64,000 nucleotides of DNA from Nioella sp. MMSF_3534 (GTDB lineage: Bacteria > Pseudomonadota > Alphaproteobacteria > Rhodobacterales > Rhodobacteraceae): contig NZ_JASHJX010000009.1 of NCBI RefSeq assembly GCF_030732985.1, positions 35,195-99,194 of the forward strand, given 5' to 3'. Of the stretch, positions 8,219-16,598 are shown piece after piece. Within the stretch, counting starts at the first letter, position 1; each line of letters opens with the position of its first letter. The notes under the pieces were generated by a model. That model worked only from the letters and a program-made list of their open reading frames with translations, ran no database searches and was not told where the DNA came from. Made by a program: the position numbers and the translations under genes.

Positions 8219-8271
8219 TGCTATTGGGCTGCTTGAGTTGCTCGGTGTTCTTGAACGGAAAGGGGGCGCGA

Positions 8272-8745
8272 ATGTCTGCCCAAATCGACGCGTTGGATCG
8301 GAAAATCCTCGCTGCACTGCAGGAAGATGCCAGCCAGTCGCTGGATGACATCGCCAGGAAAGTCGGGTCGTCCAAGACGCCTGTCTGGTCCCGAATCCGC
8401 AAGATGCGAGAGGCGGGGATCATAGGGAGGCAGACGGTTCTGCTGGATGCAGAGGCGCTTGGGCTGGAGGCCTGTTTCTTCGTGCTGATCCGCACGTCGG
8501 AACATGAATCGGACTGGCAGCAACGGTTCCTGCACGCGCTGCAAAGCCGCCCTGAAGTGCTGGAGGCACACAGGCTGGCGGGCGATATCGACTATATTCT
8601 CAAGGTGCGCGTGGCCAATGCGCGGGCCTATGACCGGTTCTATCAGGCGCTGATTTCAGAGGTGCGCATTCACAACGTCACGGCGCTGCTCAGCATGGAG
8701 GAGATCAAGTCCACCACGCTGTTGCCGATCCAGACCGAGACCTGA
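8272..8745 (+). CDS. Lrp/AsnC family transcriptional regulator
   Basis: A 157-residue regulator with an N-terminal winged helix (about residues 5-60, LDRKILAALQEDASQSLDDIA then a recognition helix near SKTPVWSRIRKMR) and a C-terminal RAM/AsnC ligand-binding domain (about 65-150). Lrp-type proteins form octamers and respond to small molecules, often amino acids. The ATG at 8272 is preceded by GGAAAGGGGG. It is divergent from cysG, the first gene of the sulfur operon, so it probably regulates that operon, with cysteine or a sulfur metabolite as possible effector; this is inference from position. Confidence 0.92.
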   Translation: MSAQIDALDRKILAALQEDASQSLDDIARKVGSSKTPVWSRIRKMREAGIIGRQTVLLDAEALGLEACFFVLIRTSEHESDWQQRFLHALQSRPEVLEAHRLAGDIDYILKVRVANARAYDRFYQALISEVRIHNVTALLSMEEIKSTTLLPIQTET

Positions 8746-8751
8746 GCCCCC

Positions 8752-9000
8752 TCAGGCGCGGTGCATCACATCGCGGTTGCGGCAATAGGACGGTGCGTCC
8801 TCCAGCTTGGCGTTGTTGTCCAGCAGGCGACGGCAATCCTCGTGTTGCTTGCAAGCGGTACAGGACAACACCATGGATCGATAGGCCAAGGCAGAGCTTT
8901 CCACGTCCAGACCGCCAATATGGGTCAGGTCCACATCCAACCGGTCGGCCATATCGTCCACCAGACCGGCACTGTCGCTGAGAGTCTTGAAAATGCCCAT
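8752..9000 (-). CDS. DUF6455 family small protein
   Basis: An 82-residue cytosolic protein. It starts with MGIFKTLSDSAGLVDDMADRL and carries a cysteine pattern C50-x2-C53-x5-C59 and C73 typical of the small DUF6455 proteins common in Rhodobacterales. Cysteine spacing suggests metal binding or a redox role; none is known. The stop is 6 bp from the stop of the convergent Lrp-type gene. Confidence 0.75.
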   Translation of the reverse strand: MGIFKTLSDSAGLVDDMADRLDVDLTHIGGLDVESSALAYRSMVLSCTACKQHEDCRRLLDNNAKLEDAPSYCRNRDVMHRA

Positions 9001-9067
9001 CGGGGCCTCCTGTCTTCCTGTTCGGGGTCAGAAGGCACGGATCTCGTTGCAAATGCATTGATTTGGA

Positions 9068-10288
9068 TCAAGCCGGGACCGGCATAAGCTCTGTCTCAAC
9101 CGTCGCGCCATGTTCCAAAGTGCGATGGACCGGGCATTTGTCGGCGATCTCGAGCAGCCGTTCGCGTTGCGCGTCGTCCAAACTGCCCACAAGCGTGATC
9201 CGACGCATGAACCGGTCGATCCGCGCGTCCTGCCCGCCCGCGTCCTGCGCGTGCACCTTGTCATGTGTCACATCGACAGACACATGATCGAGCGGCCAGC
9301 CCTTGCGGCGGGCATACATGCGGATCGTCATCGAGGTGCAGGCGCCCAGACCGGCAGCAAGGAACTGGTAAGGCGTGAACCCCTGATTTGTGCCGCCATA
9401 GGCAATGGGTTCGTCCGCCACCGCGTGGTGGATCAGTCCCGCCTGAACGTCCTGCCGAAAGCCCTTCGGATCAGCCTCCGACACGCGGGTCACACCCTCG
9501 GGCGCGCCAATGGGCGGGGCGGGGCTGCGCAAGGGCAGGTAGCGCCCCGCCCATGCGGTGATGACCTCGGCGGCGTATTCCGCGTCCTCGGGGCGGCTGA
9601 TCAGGTGATCGGCATCATCGAGCGTGACGAAGCTTTTGGGATGTTTCGCGGCCAGGAAGATCTCGGTCGCGTTCTCGATCCCCACAACGTTGTCGCGCGG
9701 GGCGTGCAGCACCAGTAGCGCCTTCTTCATGCTGGCAATCGCGGGCCCGAGCGCCTCGGCCCGCACATCCTCCACGAACCCCTTGCCGATGCGCACGGGA
9801 CGCCCGCCCAGATGCACCTCGGCCACGCCGTCGCTGTCGATCCGTTCCAATGCATTGCCGAAATTCTGGGTGACATGGCCGGGATCGAAGGGCGCACCGA
9901 TGGTCACCACGGCGCTGACGCTGTCGATCCGTCCCGCCGCCTTCAACACCGCAGCCCCGCCAAGCGAATGGCCGATCAGCATCGCAGGGGCCATGCCGCG
10001 GGCGGTTAACGCCTCGGCCGCGGCCAGAAGGTCATCCACGTTGGAGCTGAACGAAGTGTTCTCGAACTCGCCGCCCGAATGCCCCAACCCGGTGAAATCG
10101 AAGCGCAACACCGCGATGCCCATTCCCGCCAGTCGCGCTGCAATCCGGCGCGACGCTGCAATGTCTTTCCCGCATGTAAAGCAATGGGCGAGGATGGCCG
10201 TGGCCAGATGCGGGCCTTCCGGCATGTCCAGCCGGGCAGAAAGGTCGTGCCCGGCATGGCCGGGAAATGTGAAGCGATCAGTGGGCAT
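9068..10288 (-). CDS. Bifunctional alpha/beta hydrolase-OsmC fusion protein
   Basis: A 406-residue fusion. Residues about 1-255 form a serine alpha/beta hydrolase with nucleophile S108 in GHSLGG, and HCFTCGKD at 35-42, a block typical of this fusion family. Residues about 265-405 form an OsmC/Ohr-like domain with the two conserved cysteines C317 (GLGACTSM) and C385 (DKCPVH), the redox pair that reduces hydroperoxides. The combination suggests detoxification of organic peroxides or esters. The ATG at 10288 starts the conserved MPTDRFTFPGHAG; an upstream reading adds unconserved residues. It stands alone. Confidence 0.92.
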   Translation of the reverse strand: MPTDRFTFPGHAGHDLSARLDMPEGPHLATAILAHCFTCGKDIAASRRIAARLAGMGIAVLRFDFTGLGHSGGEFENTSFSSNVDDLLAAAEALTARGMAPAMLIGHSLGGAAVLKAAGRIDSVSAVVTIGAPFDPGHVTQNFGNALERIDSDGVAEVHLGGRPVRIGKGFVEDVRAEALGPAIASMKKALLVLHAPRDNVVGIENATEIFLAAKHPKSFVTLDDADHLISRPEDAEYAAEVITAWAGRYLPLRSPAPPIGAPEGVTRVSEADPKGFRQDVQAGLIHHAVADEPIAYGGTNQGFTPYQFLAAGLGACTSMTIRMYARRKGWPLDHVSVDVTHDKVHAQDAGGQDARIDRFMRRITLVGSLDDAQRERLLEIADKCPVHRTLEHGATVETELMPVPA

Positions 10289-10470
10289 GTGGGGCGTCCT
10301 TCGGGTGCGTGCCCTAGAAGACTGACGATGCCCCGCCGGTTTCGCAACCCGCCTCACGGGGGCGTGTTGGCCCGTGTGACGCAGTGACCGCCCATGGCCG
10401 TCTGTTCACAGTCTTGAAAGCTTCGTCCGATAGGTTTGCCGCGATCGAGGAAGGGATCGGTAGATTGCGC

Positions 10471-10860
10471 ATGTTTGTCCTGTTCCTCCTGTCCACCGCG
10501 TTCCTTGTTTTGAACGGGGGCGTTGCGCGGGCGCAGACCGGGACCGCGCTGTCGCTGGAGGAAATGGCGCTGGCGGATTGTGCGGGGCGGGCTCTGGCCG
10601 TGGAACAGGCAATGCAGGAGGGGGCCTCGCCCAGGGAACACCGGGCGGCCATGGCCCGCGCCGATGCGTTGCTGCAGGTTGCCATCAATCGCTATGTCGC
10701 GATCAGCCGGGTGGAGGCTTTTCGGCGCCGCGCTGCATTGGCCTTGGCGGCTGAAAACATGCGGATGGGCCTTGCGATACAGATCACCGGCGCTGCGGAT
10801 CGGGCGATTGACCGGGCCAACAGCGCCTTGGAGGAGGCGTGCCAACACTACCTCGACTGA
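10471..10860 (+). CDS. Secreted hypothetical protein
   Basis: A 129-residue protein with a clear signal peptide (MFVLFLLSTAFLVLNGGVARA, cleavage after ARA) and a mature part that is helical with Ala, Glu and Arg and two or three cysteines (DCAGRA; EEACQHYLD). No family is recognised. ATG 10471 gives the classic signal peptide, but AAGGGA at 10451-10456 is better spaced (8 bases) for an in-frame TTG at 10465, which would add only two residues; either could be the start. Confidence 0.65.
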   Translation: MFVLFLLSTAFLVLNGGVARAQTGTALSLEEMALADCAGRALAVEQAMQEGASPREHRAAMARADALLQVAINRYVAISRVEAFRRRAALALAAENMRMGLAIQITGAADRAIDRANSALEEACQHYLD

Positions 10861-10972
10861 CCTCGGACGGGCGTTTTACCGCGTGTATCGCCAGCATTCT
10901 GGCGCGGGGCTGGACGGGCAGGGCAAAACCTGATGCCTTTCCAGCCATGCCAAGCGCCATGCCGGAGGCCCG

Positions 10973-11866
10973 ATGAAGCAAAGCGCCCACTGGATCAGCC
11001 GTATCCTTCGCGGATCGGGGTGGGTCGCGGCAATCGCATGCTCAGCCCTGCTGCTGGCGGGATTTGCCGGGGCGCTTCATCCGGCGCTCGATTCGCTGGC
11101 ATTGCTGCGCATTCCGGCAGCGGCAGGGTGCTTGGTCCTGGTGCTGCTTCTGGCACGACCGCGGGCGCTGGTCTGGTCCGGGGCCGGGGTATCGGCATCG
11201 GTCCTGATCGTGCTGTGTGCTGCAAGGATAGTGGCGGGACCGGACGGGCAGGGGATCACGGTCTACCAAAAGAACCTCTGGGCCGGGAACGTCGCCAGCC
11301 GGGCGCTGGTCGCCGATATCCGCGACAGCGGCGCCGATCTGGTGATGTTGCAGGAGGTCTCGGATCGCAACGTCCCGTTGCTGGCCCTGCTGGAAGACGA
11401 CTATCCCCACCAGCAATTCTGCCGCTTCTCGGCCTGGAGCGGGATGGCCGTGCTGTCACGGTTTCCCGCCATCGGCGACGGCATCTGTTCGGACAGGCGC
11501 GGCATGGCGGGGCTGCGGGTCGAGGGGCCGAACGGCCCGGTCTGGGCGCTGTCCATCCACTTGCACTGGCCCTGGCCGCATGGTCAGGCACGGCAGGTGG
11601 CACGGCTGTTGCCGCAACTGGACGCGCTGGAAGGGCCGGTTATCATCGGTGGCGATTTCAACATGGTGCCTTGGGGGCATTCCGTGCGCTCCATCGCGGC
11701 GGCGACGGGTACGCATAGGGTGGGTCAGCGGCTGCCCACGATCTTCCCCTACGGCGCGCCGCTTCCCATCGACATGGTCTTCGCCCCGACGCCCGGCCGC
11801 AATGAACGCCGCCCTCTGTTCGGGTCCGACCACTATGGCCTTGTCGCGCGTGTTGCCGCCCCCTAG
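10973..11866 (+). CDS. Membrane-anchored endonuclease/exonuclease/phosphatase family protein
   Basis: A 297-residue protein with three N-terminal hydrophobic segments (about 16-35, 43-61, 66-88) followed by an EEP-fold domain. Fold motifs seen are QKNLW near 95, the catalytic Glu in LQEVSDRN, IHLHWPWPHG, GGDFNMVPWGHS and the C-terminal GSDHYGLVARV. Members hydrolyse phosphodiesters of nucleic acids or lipids; the substrate cannot be told. A GGAGG lies 7 bases before the ATG. It is convergent with dddP and its stop overlaps the dddP stop by 4 bases. Confidence 0.87.
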   Translation: MKQSAHWISRILRGSGWVAAIACSALLLAGFAGALHPALDSLALLRIPAAAGCLVLVLLLARPRALVWSGAGVSASVLIVLCAARIVAGPDGQGITVYQKNLWAGNVASRALVADIRDSGADLVMLQEVSDRNVPLLALLEDDYPHQQFCRFSAWSGMAVLSRFPAIGDGICSDRRGMAGLRVEGPNGPVWALSIHLHWPWPHGQARQVARLLPQLDALEGPVIIGGDFNMVPWGHSVRSIAAATGTHRVGQRLPTIFPYGAPLPIDMVFAPTPGRNERRPLFGSDHYGLVARVAAP

Positions 11867-13197
11867 TCCCGCCAGCCCAGAAGCCGTTCGTCGAACGGAT
11901 AGCTGGTCAGGTTCTCATACCCGTCTTCGGTGATCAGAACCTGATCCTCCAGCTTGATCGAGAAATCGCCGCCCTCGGGGCTGACCAGCGCCTCGACACA
12001 GAGCGTCATGCCCGGTTCCAGCACATAGTCGAACGCCCCCTCGACCGCGTGATCGGGATAGGCAATCAGGGGCCATTCATCGCACAGCCCCACACCATGC
12101 ATCAGGCAGCCGTATTTCTGCTTCTGATACTGCGGTTCCAGCACATGGGTGTTCTTGGTCAACTCGCTGAAGTGAACGCCGGGTTTCAGCATTTCCATAT
12201 TGGTCATGATGTGATCATAGGCCACGCGCATGGCGTGGATCATGTCGGGGCGCGGGTCGTCATCGCCGATCCACCAGGTGCGCGACAGGTCCGAGCAGAT
12301 GCCGTAGCAGCCAATGAGGTCGGTATCGAAGGCCAGGATTTCGTTATTTTGCAGCACGCGGGGGCCGCATTCCTGGAACCACGGGTTGGTGCGCGGGCCG
12401 GTGGCCAGCAGTCGTGTTTCAATCCACTCGCCGCCACGCCGGATATTGGCCTTGTGCAGTTCCGCCCAGATGTCGTCTTCGGTCATGCCGGGTTCGGTCG
12501 CGGCCTCCATCTCGGCCATCGAGGCCTCACAGGCCAGCATCGCGCAGCGCATGGCGAGGATCTCGTCCGGGCCCTTGATCGAGCGGGCCTTTTCGGTAAC
12601 CTCTTCGCCTTCCACGACGTCGAAGCCCCGCGCCTCCAATGCGCGCAGCCCGTGCAGCATGATCTTGTCCACCGCCAGCCGCTTGTTGCCGCCGGCATGT
12701 TCGCGGATCAGTTCTTCCACCTCGCCGGTCACCGCCTGCGCCTGTTGGTCAAGCTTGTCGCCTCGGTCGAAATAGAACAGGTCAAAGCCGGACCGAACCT
12801 CGCGCACCAGCGGGTTGTGATCGGCCAGGAAGGGCGAATTCTTGTAGTCCCACAGCACCATGTAGCCATCGGCGCAGACCAGGCAGGCGCGGAACGGGTT
12901 ATGGGTGTTCCACAGCTGCATGTTGGTTGAGTCGGTGGCGTAGCGAATGTTGAGCGGATCGAACATCAAAAGACCGCCAAGCCCACGCTCGTTGATCTTG
13001 TCGACCAGCCGGGTCAGCCGGTACTGGCGCATGGCGGGCAGATTGGGCAGGATCAGCCCCGCCGCCTCGAATTCTGCATAGGCCAAAGGGGTCGGGCCGA
13101 TCTCGATCCGGTCATTGTCGTTTAACGTGCCGTCAGGCAGGGACACGCCCTTGGTCGGGTCGATCTTGCGCGCGGGCAGGCGATAGGCTTCATTCAT
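11863..13197 (-). CDS. dddP: Dimethylsulfoniopropionate lyase DddP
   Basis: A 444-residue M24 (creatinase/aminopeptidase P fold) protein that matches the DddP class of DMSP lyases, which cleave DMSP to dimethyl sulfide and acrylate. The metal-binding residues of characterised DddP are all present with constant spacing: D291, D293, D303, H367, E402, E417. DddP-typical blocks include FDPLNIRYATDSTNMQLWNT, GPRTNPWFQECGPR and KYGCLMHGVGLCDEWP. Start ATG 13197 begins the conserved MNEAYRLPARKIDP region. It is divergent from a DUF3445 oxygenase gene. A creatinase-like or Xaa-Pro dipeptidase role is the alternative, but the full ligand set and flanks favour DddP. Confidence 0.93.
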   Translation of the reverse strand: MNEAYRLPARKIDPTKGVSLPDGTLNDNDRIEIGPTPLAYAEFEAAGLILPNLPAMRQYRLTRLVDKINERGLGGLLMFDPLNIRYATDSTNMQLWNTHNPFRACLVCADGYMVLWDYKNSPFLADHNPLVREVRSGFDLFYFDRGDKLDQQAQAVTGEVEELIREHAGGNKRLAVDKIMLHGLRALEARGFDVVEGEEVTEKARSIKGPDEILAMRCAMLACEASMAEMEAATEPGMTEDDIWAELHKANIRRGGEWIETRLLATGPRTNPWFQECGPRVLQNNEILAFDTDLIGCYGICSDLSRTWWIGDDDPRPDMIHAMRVAYDHIMTNMEMLKPGVHFSELTKNTHVLEPQYQKQKYGCLMHGVGLCDEWPLIAYPDHAVEGAFDYVLEPGMTLCVEALVSPEGGDFSIKLEDQVLITEDGYENLTSYPFDERLLGWRD

Positions 13198-13282
13198 GAC
13201 GAAAGCTCCCAAGGTCTTTGCGTCAGAGTGGCGGCGAACGCCCCGGGCGGCGCGCCGTTTTGCGGCATGAGAGAGGTCGAAA

Positions 13283-14086
13283 ATGGAAGAAATCTGCCAA
13301 AACAGCCTGCCCTTCGCGCCCTGGCTGCATCCCGCCACGCGGCGGCTGCCCGGAATCCAGCCGCTCGATATGGGCGAGTGGCTGGTCCGGGACGAGGCGT
13401 TCGCCGCCCAGATGGCCCTGCGCGACCGGTTGCTGGCAGATCGGCGGGAAGATGTATTCCGTGCCTTGCCAGAAGCGATGGCAGCAGCAGAGGAGCTGTT
13501 GGCGCTGGTGCTGTCGCGGCTGGATGACGGGTATAGGCGGGCTGGAAATGTGGTGACGCGCCCTGATGGGGTGACAATTGACGTGACGGCCGACCACCCT
13601 CTGATAGGGGCCGCGCGGTTGGTGCAGGAGGACCTGTGCCTGCTGGACCAGAACGGGGGCGAGGGTGAGCACATCCTGACCGCAGCAGCCCTGTGCTTTC
13701 CCGCAAGCTGGACCCTGGCCCAGAAGATCGGCCACCCCATGACGCGCATTCACGTCCCGGTGGAGGAGTATACGGACAACATGGCCGCCCGCGTTCAGCG
13801 GCTGTTCGATGCGCTGCATGTGGACCGGCCGCTGTGGCGCGCCAATGCGTTGCTGTATCACGATCCGTCGCTCTACCAGCCACGCCGGGAGGATGACCGG
13901 CGTGACCCGCCGCAGGGCCGGGCGGAATACCTGCGGTCCGAACGCCAAAGCCTTTTGCGCCTGCCGGAAACCCGCGCGGTGGTGTTTTCCATTCACACCT
14001 GGGTGGTCCCGTGGACAAAGCTGAGCGAGGAACAGCGCGCGGGCCTTGACATCCACCCTGTCGAGACCGCAGGGCAGGGCGCATGA
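13283..14086 (+). CDS. DUF3445 heme-dependent oxidative N-demethylase-like protein
   Basis: A 267-residue protein of the DUF3445 family, related to the alpha subunit of the heme-dependent oxidative N-demethylase of Pseudomonas mendocina, which oxidises dimethylamine. Typical blocks are CFPASWTLAQKIGHPMTRIH, the VPVEEYTDNM segment and FSIHTWVVPWTKL. Partner subunits are not in the window, so the substrate is unknown. The stop overlaps the start of the methyltransferase gene by 4 bp (ATGA), so the two are co-translated. It is divergent from dddP. Confidence 0.8.
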   Translation: MEEICQNSLPFAPWLHPATRRLPGIQPLDMGEWLVRDEAFAAQMALRDRLLADRREDVFRALPEAMAAAEELLALVLSRLDDGYRRAGNVVTRPDGVTIDVTADHPLIGAARLVQEDLCLLDQNGGEGEHILTAAALCFPASWTLAQKIGHPMTRIHVPVEEYTDNMAARVQRLFDALHVDRPLWRANALLYHDPSLYQPRREDDRRDPPQGRAEYLRSERQSLLRLPETRAVVFSIHTWVVPWTKLSEEQRAGLDIHPVETAGQGA

Positions 14087-15282
14087 GCCAGATCGAAGAC
14101 CAGTACAACGCCTATCCCTACCCGGAACGTGACCCGGCGGACGAAAAGAGACGTCTGATCACCGGGTCGCCTTCGCACCCGGTGGAGCTGGATCATTTCC
14201 TGTTCGCAGGCAAACGCGACTGGTCGCGGCCCCTGCGGGTGCTGGTGGCGGGCGGTGGAACGGGTGACGCGCTGATCCAGCTGGCGCAGGTGATGACCAC
14301 GGCCGGAAAACCCTATGAGATCACCTATCTGGACCTGTCACGCTCTGCCCGGAAAGTAGCCGAGGAACGGGCCAAGGTGCGCGGGCTAACAGGCATCCGC
14401 TTTGAAACCGGGTCGCTGCTCAATGCCGCGCAATACGGGCCGTTCGACTATATCGACTGCTGCGGTGTGCTGCATCACCTGCCCCATCCGCAGGAGGGGT
14501 TCAACGCGCTGTCCGGGGCGCTGGCCCCCGATGGCGGCATCGGCCTGATGGTCTATGCGCCCTATGGCCGGTCCGGCGTCTACCCGCTGCAGGAGGCGTT
14601 CGGTGCGCTGCTGCAAGGCAGCCCCAAGGAACGGCTGAAGGCGGCGAAGGCCATCTATGCGCGCCTGCCGGAGGGCCACCCGTTCAAGCGCAACACGGTT
14701 CTGGTCGACCATGAACAGGGCGATGCGGGGTTTTATGACCTGCTTTTGCACAGTCAGGACCGGCCCTACACGATCCGGCAATTGCACGAGGCGCTGACTG
14801 CCGCCGGGCTGGAATCGGTGGGCTCGCCGCAGGCTTTTGCCTATGATCCCGCGCCTTACATCGGTGATCCGGGGCTTCTGGTCGGGATTGATCCGCTGAC
14901 CCGGATGGAAATCGCCGAAAAGCTGCGCGGGACGATCAAGACCCATGTGCTCTACGCGGTTCCAGCAGGCAAAGCCGAGGGCCGCGTGGCGCAGCCGACG
15001 CCGCAATCGGTGCCGCATTTCAAGGGGGGGAATGCCGCAAAGGTCGTGCAGGCGATTGCCAAGAAGGGGGTGCTGCCCCTGAACCTTGGCGGCGAAAAGG
15101 TCGAGATCCCGGTGTCTGGCGCTGTTGTGGGCCTGCTGCGCCATGTGGACGGACGTAAATCTCTGTCTGAAATCGCGGCGGCTGAGCGGTTGGACCCGGT
15201 GGCGTTCTCGGCTCTCTGGAACGGGTTTTCCAAGGATCTGGCGCGCTACGGGCTGCTCTATTATTCCGCTATCCTGAGATGA
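14083..15282 (+). CDS. Class I SAM-dependent methyltransferase
   Basis: A 399-residue protein with a methyltransferase fold in the first 220 residues. The SAM-binding loop LVAGGGTGDALIQLA is near residues 53-67, the second acidic strand end is YLDLSRSARK, and FDYIDCCGVLHHLPHP forms the motif-IV region. The C-terminal 150 residues form an additional domain ending in a PqqD-like/winged block (GAVVGLLRHVDGRKSLSEIA). Similar architectures occur in Rhodobacterales beside DUF3445 genes; the methyl acceptor is unknown. Its ATG overlaps the upstream stop, so it is in one transcript with the DUF3445 gene. Confidence 0.85.
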   Translation: MSQIEDQYNAYPYPERDPADEKRRLITGSPSHPVELDHFLFAGKRDWSRPLRVLVAGGGTGDALIQLAQVMTTAGKPYEITYLDLSRSARKVAEERAKVRGLTGIRFETGSLLNAAQYGPFDYIDCCGVLHHLPHPQEGFNALSGALAPDGGIGLMVYAPYGRSGVYPLQEAFGALLQGSPKERLKAAKAIYARLPEGHPFKRNTVLVDHEQGDAGFYDLLLHSQDRPYTIRQLHEALTAAGLESVGSPQAFAYDPAPYIGDPGLLVGIDPLTRMEIAEKLRGTIKTHVLYAVPAGKAEGRVAQPTPQSVPHFKGGNAAKVVQAIAKKGVLPLNLGGEKVEIPVSGAVVGLLRHVDGRKSLSEIAAAERLDPVAFSALWNGFSKDLARYGLLYYSAILR

Positions 15283-15293
15283 ACGTCGCCACG

Positions 15294-16385
15294 TTACATC
15301 TTGAAATGCTTGGATAGTTTCAGGCCCTGACCCTGGTAGTTCGAGGCCAGATCGGACCCGTACAAAACCTCCGGCAGCGCCGCCATGCGCTCATAGACCA
15401 GCCGCCCCACGACCTGACCGTGTTCCAGCACGAAGGGCGCTTCGTGGCAGCGCACCTCCAGCACCCCGCGCGCGCCCGCGCCACCTGCAGGGCCATAGCC
15501 GAAACCGGGGTCGAAGAAGCCCGCATAGTGCACCCGAAACTCGCCCACCATGGCCAGGTAGGGGGCCATTTCGGCGGCGCAATCGGGCGGGATTGTCACC
15601 GCCTCCTGGCTGACCAGAATATAGAAGGCACCGGGGTCGAGGATGATGCGGCCCTCGTCTGTTTCGATCTTTTCCCAGAACTCCGCCGGATCATAGTGGC
15701 CGATCAGATCGAGGTCGATCACCCCCGTATGCGGCTTTGCGCGGTAGCCCACCAGATTTCCCGCAGCAGGGCGCAGATCGACGGAAAAGCCAAGCCCGTC
15801 GTCAATGACCGCCTTGCCCGAGACAAGCGGTGCCTCGGCATGGCGCGCGCGCAGGTCGGCATCCGACAGCACCGCCTGACCGGACCGGAACCGGATCTGA
15901 TTGAGCCGCATGCCCGGACGCACCAGAACCGAGAAGCTGCGCGGGCAGATCTCGGCATAAAGCGGGCCTTTGTACCCTTCCGCAATCCGGTCGAACTCCA
16001 CCCCGTTATCGGTGATCGCGCGGGTCAGCAGGTCGAGCCGCCCGGTGGAGCTTTTGGCATTGGCCACGGCGGTGATTCCCGGCGGCAGCGCCAGCGATTC
16101 CATCAGCGGCACCACGTAGACGCAGCCCTTTTCCAGCACCGCACCCTTTGTCAGATCGACCTCATGCATGGTGAATTCTTCCAGCCGGTCCGCCACGCTG
16201 CGCCCTTCGCCGGACAGGAACGAGGCGCGCACGCGATAGGCCACGGTCCCAAGCCGCAGATCGAGACTGGCAGGCTGCACCTGCGTATCGGCAAAGGGCA
16301 GATCGGTCAGGATTTCGCCGCGCGCCGCCATGGCGTGGATCGCGTGATCGGGCAGAACGCCGGGCTGGGTCTGATCGGCTGGCAT
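15294..16385 (-). CDS. dcd: dCTP deaminase, long alphaproteobacterial form
   Basis: A 363-residue 2'-deoxycytidine 5'-triphosphate deaminase that makes dUTP for thymidylate synthesis. It is about twice the length of E. coli Dcd and shows two trimeric-dUTPase-like halves: AVANAKSSTGRLDLLTRAI in the first and FRVHYAGFFDPGFGYG in the second, as in other alphaproteobacteria. The gene is convergent with the methyltransferase gene (11 bp gap) and follows tRNA-Pro and its terminator on the same strand. Confidence 0.93.
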   Translation of the reverse strand: MPADQTQPGVLPDHAIHAMAARGEILTDLPFADTQVQPASLDLRLGTVAYRVRASFLSGEGRSVADRLEEFTMHEVDLTKGAVLEKGCVYVVPLMESLALPPGITAVANAKSSTGRLDLLTRAITDNGVEFDRIAEGYKGPLYAEICPRSFSVLVRPGMRLNQIRFRSGQAVLSDADLRARHAEAPLVSGKAVIDDGLGFSVDLRPAAGNLVGYRAKPHTGVIDLDLIGHYDPAEFWEKIETDEGRIILDPGAFYILVSQEAVTIPPDCAAEMAPYLAMVGEFRVHYAGFFDPGFGYGPAGGAGARGVLEVRCHEAPFVLEHGQVVGRLVYERMAALPEVLYGSDLASNYQGQGLKLSKHFKM

Positions 16386-16403
16386 CGCGTCCTCCTGATA
16401 CGG

Positions 16404-16438
16404 AAAACCGCCCCGCCCGGATGGGCAAGAGCGGTTTT
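16404..16438. terminator. Intrinsic terminator after tRNA-Pro
   Basis: Stem aaaaccgc (16404-16411) / gcggtttt (16431-16438) with an inner GCCC/GGGC stem. On the minus strand it lies 7 bases after the tRNA-Pro CCA end and finishes in a T-run. Confidence 0.8.
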
Positions 16439-16444
16439 AGGTGT

Positions 16445-16521
16445 TGGTCGGGCTAGCAGGACTCGAACCTGCGACCTTCCGTCCCCCAGACGGACGCGCT
16501 ACCAGGCTGCGCCATAGCCCG
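16445..16521 (-). tRNA. tRNA-Pro (GGG)
   Basis: A 77-nt gene including the encoded 3' CCA. The acceptor stem pairs CGGGCTA with TAGCCCG; the anticodon stem TCCGT/ACGGA encloses the loop CTGGGGG, giving anticodon GGG; the T-loop GGTTCGAGTCC is present. It reads codons CCC and CCU. Confidence 0.95.
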
Positions 16522-16598
16522 ACGTTCGGCTGTTCTAGCGATTTTGCTGCGGGGTGCAAGCGGGAATAGGCCGGAAAATCGCACATCTTCAAATTAGA

